Shown here piece by piece: positions 5,154 through 10,560 of a DNA stretch of 10,560 nucleotides (position 1 is the first letter of the stretch; every line of letters starts with the position of its first letter). The DNA is from Minisyncoccota bacterium (lineage in GTDB: Bacteria > Patescibacteriota > Minisyncoccia > SW-4-49-11). The notes under the pieces were generated by a model. The model ran no database searches and was not told the origin of the DNA. It saw nothing but the letters and a program-made list of their open reading frames with translations. The DNA is taken from contig JAHEOE010000019.1 in the NCBI GenBank assembly GCA_018609785.1, positions 1 through 10,560 of the forward strand, given 5' to 3'. A program made the translations under genes and the position numbers.

Positions 5154-6407
5154 ATGCGTCAGTCTCAACTGTTCTCCAAAACACGTAAAGATGTCAGTGC
5201 CGAAGAACAAGCTAACAATGCTCGTCTCCTTCTGCGAGCGGGATTTGTGGATCGTACAATGGCCGGTGTATATACAATCCTTCCGTTGGGACTTCGCGTT
5301 CGGAACAAACTTGAAGCTGTTATTCGAGAGGAAATGGCTTCAATAGAGGCCGAGGAATTGGAAATGCCGGCTCTTACCCCCAAACATGTTTGGGAGACCA
5401 CCGGTCGTTGGGAAGAAATGGACGATTTATACCGATTCACCAGCTTCTATACACAGATGGAGTTGGCTCTCGGTCCCACGCATGAAGAAATTATCACACC
5501 GCTTGCCAAGCAATACATCACTTCATACCGAGATCTACCTCGTTACGTTTATCAGATTCAGGATAAATATCGCGACGAGAAACGTGCAAAATCCGGACTT
5601 TTACGCGGACGAGAGTTTTCCATGAAAGACCTATACTCGTTTCACACTTCCGAAGAAGACCTCGACCGCTATTACGAACGGGTCAAAGAAGCATACTATC
5701 GGGTTTATAAACGATTAAATCTTGAGAGCGTTACGTATCTTACGTATGCTCCCGGAGGTACCTTTTCCAAGTTTTCCCATGAATTTCAAATTATCAACGA
5801 AGTCGGAGAAGACACCATTTATACGTGTCCGCATCATCAGGTGGCAATCAACGCCGAAATCATCGATATCCAGCCCAGCTGTCCTCAATGCGGAGAAACT
5901 AACCTTACCGAACAAAACGCAATTGAAGTTGGTAATATTTTTAAACTCAAAACCAAATTCTCCAAAGATTTCAATCTCACATTCACTGATGAAAACGGAA
6001 ATACCAATCCGGTTATGATGGGATGTTTCGGAATCGGAGTAACACGACTGCTTGCCGCAATAGTGGAAACATTTTCAGATGGAGAAGACTCCATGTATTG
6101 GCCTCAAGAAATCGCTCCGTTTCATGTTCATCTCCTCCACCTCTCCAACGATGAATCATCCCAAGAACAGGCGGAATCCGTATATTCTCAACTTCAAAAC
6201 CATGGTATCGAAATACTCTTCGATAATCGCAAAGAAAGCCCGGGCAAAAAATTCACCGACGCGGATCTTCTGGGAATTCCCAATCGTCTGATCATCAGCC
6301 CCAAAAGTCTGGAGAACGGCGGGTTTGAACTAAATGGGGAAATCCATACTGATATCAACGAAATTGTCACCACCCTTACAAAACCAGTCGTGTCCTCCTC
6401 TTTTTAA
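5154..6407 (+). CDS. proS: Proline--tRNA ligase, short form without editing insertion
   Basis: This class II aminoacyl-tRNA synthetase charges tRNA-Pro. Visible elements are the GPTHEE loop (107-112), motif 2 RGREFSMKD (151-159), motif 3 GCFGIGVTR (290-298) and a C-terminal anticodon-binding domain (about 320-410). Typical bacterial-type ProRS is about 570 residues because a roughly 180-residue editing domain (INS) lies between motifs 2 and 3. Here only about 60 residues (222-262) occupy that place, holding CPHH (225-228) and CPQC (243-246), a likely zinc site. The enzyme therefore lacks cis-editing of misacylated Ala-tRNA-Pro. The last residues VSSSF and the TAA are encoded by a 21-bp repeat also found in the upstream spacer, so the natural C-terminus may have been replaced. 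Confidence 0.95.
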   Translation: MRQSQLFSKTRKDVSAEEQANNARLLLRAGFVDRTMAGVYTILPLGLRVRNKLEAVIREEMASIEAEELEMPALTPKHVWETTGRWEEMDDLYRFTSFYTQMELALGPTHEEIITPLAKQYITSYRDLPRYVYQIQDKYRDEKRAKSGLLRGREFSMKDLYSFHTSEEDLDRYYERVKEAYYRVYKRLNLESVTYLTYAPGGTFSKFSHEFQIINEVGEDTIYTCPHHQVAINAEIIDIQPSCPQCGETNLTEQNAIEVGNIFKLKTKFSKDFNLTFTDENGNTNPVMMGCFGIGVTRLLAAIVETFSDGEDSMYWPQEIAPFHVHLLHLSNDESSQEQAESVYSQLQNHGIEILFDNRKESPGKKFTDADLLGIPNRLIISPKSLENGGFELNGEIHTDINEIVTTLTKPVVSSSF

Positions 6408-6410
6408 AGA
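6390..6410 (+). repeat. 21-bp repeat overlapping the 3' end of proS
   Basis: The sequence is identical to 4063-4083. It begins GTGTCCTCCTCTTTTTAA, read here as Val-Ser-Ser-Ser-Phe-stop in the proS frame. A similar pyrimidine tract plus TAA ends the Cys-rich gene on the minus strand at 9562-9577. Confidence 0.8.
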
Positions 6411-6439
6411 TCACATATTCGTACGAGCATCCTTTAAAC

Positions 6440-6540
6440 ATCGACACGGCAGTCCCCACGAAAATAGGCTTTCGCAAGAAAGCCGTAAAAAACATGCCGG
6501 TGTTTTTTAAGTGCCTGTCCAAACGTCGATAAAGAGTGAG
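6440..6540 (-). repeat. Structured repeat, inverted copy 3
   Basis: The reverse complement matches the tandem copies at 4137-4342. The outer stem is ATCGAC/GTCGAT (6440-6445 with 6525-6530), six perfect pairs. The inner stem is GGCA/TGCC (6448-6451 with 6512-6515). The hairpins are GGCTTTC-GCAA-GAAAGCC (6467-6484, plus-strand reading) and AAAAAACA-TGCCGG-TGTTTTTT (6487-6508). It lies between convergent genes, so the A-tract/T-tract hairpin could slow or end transcription from both sides, but the GC core is weak. Confidence 0.8.
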
Positions 6541-6542
6541 GT

Positions 6543-6597
6543 GCCCCGACAGGGGCGGAGGAGTTGCGTTAAAAACTGCTCATGTCACCAAATACTC
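6543..6597 (+). repeat. Hairpin plus GGAGGAGTTGCG box, copy 2
   Basis: The hairpin GCCCC-GACA-GGGGC (6543-6556) is followed by the same 41-nt segment as at 4103-4143, with differences such as TCACCAAATACTC for TCATCAAATCCTC. At the other locus the segment precedes direct structured repeats; here the structured repeat is on the other side and inverted. Confidence 0.75.
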
Positions 6598-6770
6598 CTT
6601 TTTTAAAAAACCACAGCTATGTTGCTCATTTTGTCCGATATACGAAATACGAACTCCAAACTACGACTCAAACAACCGTATATCAACCGTACCCGCTACT
6701 GTATATCGCGCCGCAATACGCATGTATCTATCGTATATCACTATCTACTTGACACCTACTAGCTGCTACG
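6594..6770 (+). repeat. Composite intergenic repeat cassette, copy 3 (shortened and rearranged)
   Basis: A CTCCTTTTTTAAAA box ends in CCACAG (to 6616). A few heptamers follow in one phase (GATATAC, GAAATAC, GAACTCC, AAACTAC, GACTCAA; 6637-6671), then ACAACCG (6672-6678), an A-B-A set of 11/12-mers (6677-6710) and two more 11-mers (6721-6742). A second short heptad run ends in CTGCTAC (6735-6769). Modules and their phase relative to ACAACCG are as in copies 1 and 2, but the long heptad array is reduced and split. No gene is seen from 6408 to 6781. Confidence 0.7.
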
Positions 6771-6781
6771 TGCCATGTTTC

Positions 6782-8380
6782 TTAATACATCTCGTCCCGT
6801 TTCTCACGCATAAAGCCGACCCAATCTTCCGCAACACTCAAGATATTCTTGAACGGCGCCTCAATTATATAGTCCATAATAAAGATAAAAATATTCCACC
6901 GATCAAATTCGGATGTAACAATCTTCCCCGCGCGCACCAACGGAAAAGAAAACAGATCAAAGAGAAATCCAACAAACGTCGACCGTTTTTCAAGGACCAA
7001 TAACTGACGTGTATTTGCTGTAATGCGAAATCCAAAGAAACTAACAAGAGACAAAAAGACAAGAAATGTAAGTAACGTAATAACGGGAAATCCCACACTA
7101 AGTAAGCCCCAAATCAACAGACCGAATATCACGACATACAACATTCCGGTAAAGAGTTGGAAAAAGAAGGTGAGACGAGGATTATATGTTTTACGAATAA
7201 GAATATTATGCTTTTCTATGTCCGCATCAATCACCTCTCTCAAATGCTCGGCAAGCACCTGAGTATTCCGTTCATCGGGAAACCGAATGCTTTGTCCGAT
7301 AAGAAACAGAAGAACCGGTGGGACACCAAGATTAATGGCGAATACAAGCCATGTTGAATCAACCACCAACACTTCCAAAGTCAATGCCACCAATGTACGA
7401 AGAACAACCACGAAAAAAATTGTCCGCCACATAGACCTTCTCAGGCTTTTTTTAGCGTACGTCGTTCTTCGCTCGACAGATGTGGTCACCTCTTGATTAA
7501 GCGTGTCATCTCCGGCACTCAGTTTGAGACGCGCCTCTCCTTTATCTTCACACCGTTCCAAAATATCTCGAAGTACGGTAAATATGGATGATTTTTTTTT
7601 CAGATACGGCAGTAATCGGCTCCCAAACGGATGTTCCAACTGAGCATCAAACGCCTTCTTAATATCCACAATATCATGAGCAACATTATCAATACCCTCT
7701 CCACCCTCAAAAAATTCCGGATAAAACTGTCGTACCAGTTCCAAATTGATTGCTCCAAAGTCAGATCCGGCCAAAGCACGCATCACAACAATACGAAGTT
7801 GTAATTGCTTCTCTCCTTCCGTAAGGTCTTGAAAATCGGAATCCTCCACAACAATACGATCTTTGAGAGAACGAAACATATACGTAAACATTGCTCGATC
7901 CCGATGGGCCTCCAACGGGAACAGATACTCTTCAAGCTCGGAAGCTAAGATTTCCAAAAGCCAAGGAACATATTCCTGTCGCTCACCCGGAGGAAAATTA
8001 GCTTGATGGATAACCTCCAAATATCTCTCAATAATGTCAGCAACCTCATCAATTTCTTCTTTTGCGATATATTCATTGGGAAGATACTTTCCCCAAATCA
8101 ATTCTTTCAATAAAGAATGCGCGATTTTATCCGTATCTTGCGTAAAGGTTACCAACCGCTGAACAATCCGAAAGATACCCGCCCGCAAAAGAAACTTTTC
8201 ATCTCGAGATTGACTCTGAGTAATACTCTCCCGCAGTTTTTCATACATGAACGGTACATTTCCCAGAGCATTGTTCAACCGAATTTTGGGAACATCTTCA
8301 TCTTGCCGTCGCCGAGTAACGACCGGAACCTGATAAAACGTTTTCAAAAGATCTTCAAGGGGTTGCGTAAATGTAACCAT
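6782..8380 (-). CDS. Conserved-type hypothetical membrane protein (532 aa) downstream of recA
   Basis: I do not recognise the family. The N-terminal 315 residues are hydrophilic and helical, rich in charged residues. Four hydrophobic segments follow at about 319-340, 344-363, 407-428 and 430-452. Between the second and third is a charged loop (about 364-403). A final partly amphipathic stretch (about 465-515) precedes a charged tail ending in EKRDEMY. There is no signal peptide, so the large N-terminal domain is probably cytoplasmic. No catalytic motif, Walker site or zinc site is visible. It starts 8 nt after the recA stop and is likely translated from the same mRNA, although co-transcription does not show a DNA-repair role. 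The ATG at 8378-8380 is the first start in the open frame that does not overlap recA. Confidence 0.8.
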   Translation of the reverse strand: MVTFTQPLEDLLKTFYQVPVVTRRRQDEDVPKIRLNNALGNVPFMYEKLRESITQSQSRDEKFLLRAGIFRIVQRLVTFTQDTDKIAHSLLKELIWGKYLPNEYIAKEEIDEVADIIERYLEVIHQANFPPGERQEYVPWLLEILASELEEYLFPLEAHRDRAMFTYMFRSLKDRIVVEDSDFQDLTEGEKQLQLRIVVMRALAGSDFGAINLELVRQFYPEFFEGGEGIDNVAHDIVDIKKAFDAQLEHPFGSRLLPYLKKKSSIFTVLRDILERCEDKGEARLKLSAGDDTLNQEVTTSVERRTTYAKKSLRRSMWRTIFFVVVLRTLVALTLEVLVVDSTWLVFAINLGVPPVLLFLIGQSIRFPDERNTQVLAEHLREVIDADIEKHNILIRKTYNPRLTFFFQLFTGMLYVVIFGLLIWGLLSVGFPVITLLTFLVFLSLVSFFGFRITANTRQLLVLEKRSTFVGFLFDLFSFPLVRAGKIVTSEFDRWNIFIFIMDYIIEAPFKNILSVAEDWVGFMREKRDEMY

Positions 8381-8388
8381 GGAAATTC

Positions 8389-9504
8389 TTAGGACAGTAC
8401 TTCCGAAGACTCCATTATCTTCTGATACAGTGTATTAGCAAACTCAGGGTCTTCCTTAACCGCCTGACGAGCGGCCTCATTTCCTTGACCGACATTTTCA
8501 TCACCATACTTGATATAAGCACCTTTCTTTTGCAAAATTCCCGCCTTCACCGCTAAATTAATAAGATCGGCCTCATAAGAAACCCCCTCATTATACATAA
8601 TGTCAAACTCGGCCGTCTGGAACGGCGGAGCGACCTTGTTTTTGACAACTTTCGCTCGAGTACGACTTCCGATAACTTCTTCGCCTTTTTTCACTTGAGC
8701 TATACGTTTAATTTCAATACGTACGGAAGCATAGAATTTAAGCGACTTTCCACCCGGAGTATCCACCGGACTGCCATACCCCATAGTACCAATTTTCATA
8801 CGTGTTTGGTTGGTAAAAATAATGGTCGTACGCGCTTTCGCGGTAATGGCCGTTAATTTTCGGAGCGCCTGAGACATCAGTCGTGCTTGCAAAGCTACCT
8901 GCTGGTCTCCCATCTCGCCTTCAATCTCGGCTTTGGGCACCAACGCGGCTACGGAGTCAATAACCACCAAGTCCAAATTCCCCGTACGTACCAAAGTCTC
9001 TACAATATTAAGCGCTTCTTCTCCGGTGTTGGGCTGAGAAATCAACAGATCACTGGTATTTACCCCCAACTTTTGAGCGTACGAGGGGTCCAGTCCGTGT
9101 TCGGTATCCACAAAAGCGACAGCTCCGCCATTTGCCTGATCACGAGCGGCAATCTGTAAAGCAATGGTCGTTTTTCCACTGGATTCCGGTCCGTAAAGCT
9201 CAACAATTCGTCCGCGAGGAACACCACCTACACCCAACGCATAATCCAATGAAATGGACCCCGTCGGCGTTGCTTCTACGTTGACATTACGAATATCTCC
9301 CAACTTCATGACCGATTCTTTGCCAAACTTGCCTTGCACTTCTTCCATCGCTTTCTGCAATCGCTCGGAACTTTGCCCTTCTTTACTAACTATATCTTCT
9401 TCATTCTCGGCACCGGTCTGCCCCTCTTCTTCTTGTCCTTCCGTTACCTGGTTTTTATCCTCCTCGGATTGCTCTTTAGATACGGATGATTTCTTCTTTG
9501 CCAT
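8389..9504 (-). CDS. recA: Recombinase RecA with acidic N-terminal extension
   Basis: RecA forms ATP-dependent filaments on single-stranded DNA, catalyses strand exchange and stimulates LexA-type self-cleavage. The core is complete: Walker A GPESSGKT (105-112), FVDTEHGLDP (131-140), Walker B LDLVVIDS (177-184), the L1 region (about 190-205), the L2 region RMKIGTMGYGSP (235-246) and the C-terminal domain. Homology to standard RecA begins near residue 45 (SSERLQKAMEEVQGKFGK), so about 44 residues of acidic, Gln/Glu-rich low-complexity sequence precede it. There is no later Met before residue 53, so the extension belongs to the frame if ATG is used. QPNTGEEAL replaces the common QPDTGEQAL, and FVDTEHG the common FVDAEHA. 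It follows the Cys-rich secreted protein gene by 57 nt. Confidence 0.97.
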   Translation of the reverse strand: MAKKKSSVSKEQSEEDKNQVTEGQEEEGQTGAENEEDIVSKEGQSSERLQKAMEEVQGKFGKESVMKLGDIRNVNVEATPTGSISLDYALGVGGVPRGRIVELYGPESSGKTTIALQIAARDQANGGAVAFVDTEHGLDPSYAQKLGVNTSDLLISQPNTGEEALNIVETLVRTGNLDLVVIDSVAALVPKAEIEGEMGDQQVALQARLMSQALRKLTAITAKARTTIIFTNQTRMKIGTMGYGSPVDTPGGKSLKFYASVRIEIKRIAQVKKGEEVIGSRTRAKVVKNKVAPPFQTAEFDIMYNEGVSYEADLINLAVKAGILQKKGAYIKYGDENVGQGNEAARQAVKEDPEFANTLYQKIMESSEVLS

Positions 9505-9530
9505 ACAATATAGATACTTACCTAAAATTC

Positions 9531-9559
9531 ACAGTACCACATACAAATCAGACACGCAA
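9531..9559 (-). promoter_or_regulatory. Possible weak promoter in front of recA
   Basis: On the minus strand, TTGCGT (9554-9559) is followed after 17 nt by TACTGT (9531-9536), a poor -10. The -35 is the same hexamer as upstream of the Nudix gene. No clear LexA-type operator palindrome was found in the 57-nt gap. Weakly supported. Confidence 0.2.
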
Positions 9560-9561
9560 TC

Positions 9562-10044
9562 TTAAAAAGGAGGAGTCCACGGATTGCTTGAAGTCGGATT
9601 GGTCGGTTGTGATTGTCCCCCATCTTCCCCGACATACAATATCGGATATCCCGAACCACAGGGCACACAAAACAATCCCGTCAAGCAAGGCTGTTTAGGC
9701 TCTACAGCCATTCCAATCGTCTCTTCAAAAGTAGGGATCAAGGGAACGTCATCTATATATTTATGCGTATACGGTCCGAACAGAAACGTTTCACTTCCTC
9801 CCGGCCATCGAAAACTGCTTGGGGAATCAACTCTTACCAAAGTCTCTCCCGTACACGTACATGTACAAACGGGAGTCATTGTTCCCCCAAACGGAACACG
9901 AGGTGAAAAAACATCATTGGATTGAGCATGTACCGATTGTGATTGGTAAGTATCATCAATACCGTTATTCAGAAGAATAATTCCACTTACTCCGGCAGCG
10001 CCTATAATAATCCATATTCCTATCTGTATAGATTTCCGTACCAT
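9562..10044 (-). CDS. Small Cys-rich secreted or membrane-anchored protein with PFGG motif
   Basis: This 160-residue protein has a basic N-terminus and a hydrophobic segment (about 8-26) acting as a signal or anchor. Residues SVHAQS (37-42) could be a signal peptidase site, though it is far from the hydrophobic core. The extracellular part begins with VPFGGTMTPVCTCTCTG (50-66), with three alternating cysteines (60, 62, 64), and has three more at 120, 126 and 129, enough for three disulfides. The C-terminus is Pro/Ser/Thr/Asn rich. The PFGG-plus-CxC layout resembles small proteins of unknown function that I recall as frequent in Parcubacteria; this is recollection, not a search. It starts 3 nt after the stop of the upstream surface-protein gene, so the two are probably co-expressed and may act together outside the cell. 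Confidence 0.75.
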   Translation of the reverse strand: MVRKSIQIGIWIIIGAAGVSGIILLNNGIDDTYQSQSVHAQSNDVFSPRVPFGGTMTPVCTCTCTGETLVRVDSPSSFRWPGGSETFLFGPYTHKYIDDVPLIPTFEETIGMAVEPKQPCLTGLFCVPCGSGYPILYVGEDGGQSQPTNPTSSNPWTPPF

Positions 10045-10047
10045 ATT

Positions 10048-10560
10048 TCACTTTTCTACAGTTATTGATTGCGTCCGAACAACAGAAGGAGAAATAATCC
10101 CTTGAGACTCCACTCGAACTGCATAACTTCCCGGATCTATGCCCGAAGGTATTTTCCAAGATAAGAGTTGACCATTATGATTACCGGAAGAGATATTGCG
10201 TACCACCTTTCCCTTTCGCAAAAGATCTATATTCAACTTCACAATGTCCGGTGAACTCTTCCACGCTATAATAATATCTTCACCCGGGGTTACCGGTTCT
10301 TCATTATCTGAATTAGGCCACACAAATGACAGATTCGTTTTTTCATTCGGCTTCATCAGAACGACTGTTTCACTCTTTGCCAACACTTCCCCTTCCGCAT
10401 CTTGTAACATAAAGATATATGTCCCCTGTCTCCGTATTTTGCCATCTAACGGCGGAACCTCCCAAGACCACTCTCTTTGCTTTGCTTTTACCGTATCTAA
10501 AACATACTGCGGAGCATTTCCATCTACAAAGGCCCGACATGAAGCGTCCTCACCACAAAA
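10048..10560 (-). CDS. C-terminal part of a beta-sandwich surface protein (cut by window edge)
   Basis: The frame stays open from the stop at 10048-10050 to the last base, so 170 or more C-terminal residues are visible and the true start lies outside; the internal Met at 10408-10410 is not a credible start. The sequence ends in two beta-rich units. The first contains WSWEVPPLDGKI and QGTYIFMLQD, typical of Ig-like folds. The second has PGEDIIIAWKSS, VKLNIDLLRKG and SWKIPSGIDPGSYAVRVES, a layout like the Kre9/KNH-type domain (PF10342) of extracellular proteins in bacteria and fungi. The paired cysteines CGEDASC near the window edge could form a disulfide. The protein is probably exported, though the signal peptide cannot be seen. 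It is translationally close (3-nt gap) to the Cys-rich protein. Confidence 0.75.
   Translation of the reverse strand, partial: FCGEDASCRAFVDGNAPQYVLDTVKAKQREWSWEVPPLDGKIRRQGTYIFMLQDAEGEVLAKSETVVLMKPNEKTNLSFVWPNSDNEEPVTPGEDIIIAWKSSPDIVKLNIDLLRKGKVVRNISSGNHNGQLLSWKIPSGIDPGSYAVRVESQGIISPSVVRTQSITVEK

Noticed and set aside
9505..9561. LexA-type SOS operator upstream of recA
   Set aside because: No convincing palindrome of the CTGT-N8-ACAG or GAAC-N4-GTTC type was found in the gap.
10048..10410. A complete 120-residue gene starting at the internal Met
   Set aside because: The frame is open to the window edge and the upstream residues continue the same beta-rich domain, so the Met is internal.

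Overview
The window looks like a chromosomal piece of a Patescibacteria (Candidate Phyla Radiation) genome, most likely from the Parcubacteria/Paceibacteria side. This is inferred from four things. The prolyl-tRNA synthetase is short and lacks the editing insertion. RecA carries an acidic N-terminal extension. A small Cys-rich secreted protein with a PFGG motif resembles proteins common in that group. Packed gene clusters lack Shine-Dalgarno sequences and are separated by repeat-filled spacers. No taxonomic marker such as rRNA is present, so the assignment is tentative.

Layout: (1) 1-355, no gene, a composite repeat cassette. (2) 356-3899, a minus-strand cluster transcribed htrA-like protease, AI-2E/PerM-family membrane protein, dTDP-4-dehydrorhamnose reductase, lumazine synthase, with gaps of 16, 11 and 10 nt and a good sigma-70-type promoter upstream. 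(3) 3900-4713, a divergent spacer with promoters at both ends and, between them, hairpins, a tandem 100-bp structured repeat and a second composite cassette. (4) 4714-6407, a plus-strand pair of RppH-like Nudix hydrolase and proS, 2 nt apart. (5) 6408-6781, a convergent spacer with an inverted third copy of the structured repeat and a rearranged third cassette. (6) 6782-10560, a minus-strand cluster of a beta-sandwich surface protein (cut by the window edge), a Cys-rich secreted protein, recA and a 532-residue membrane protein.

The genes are ordinary: envelope proteolysis, surface-sugar synthesis, RNA 5'-end processing or nucleotide clean-up, translation, recombination and surface proteins. 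The unusual material is in the spacers. There are three layers. The first is a roughly 100-bp element, present three times (twice in tandem, once inverted), whose stems differ in sequence but keep pairing. The second is degenerate arrays of 7-nt units (about 15-17 in phase) with conserved unit order between loci 4.3 kb apart. The third is 11/12-nt units (CGTATATC type and CCGC type) that bracket the heptads. These modules recur in different orders and orientations at the borders of transcription units, and one repeat supplies the last five codons and stop of proS. I do not recognise these elements as a named family.
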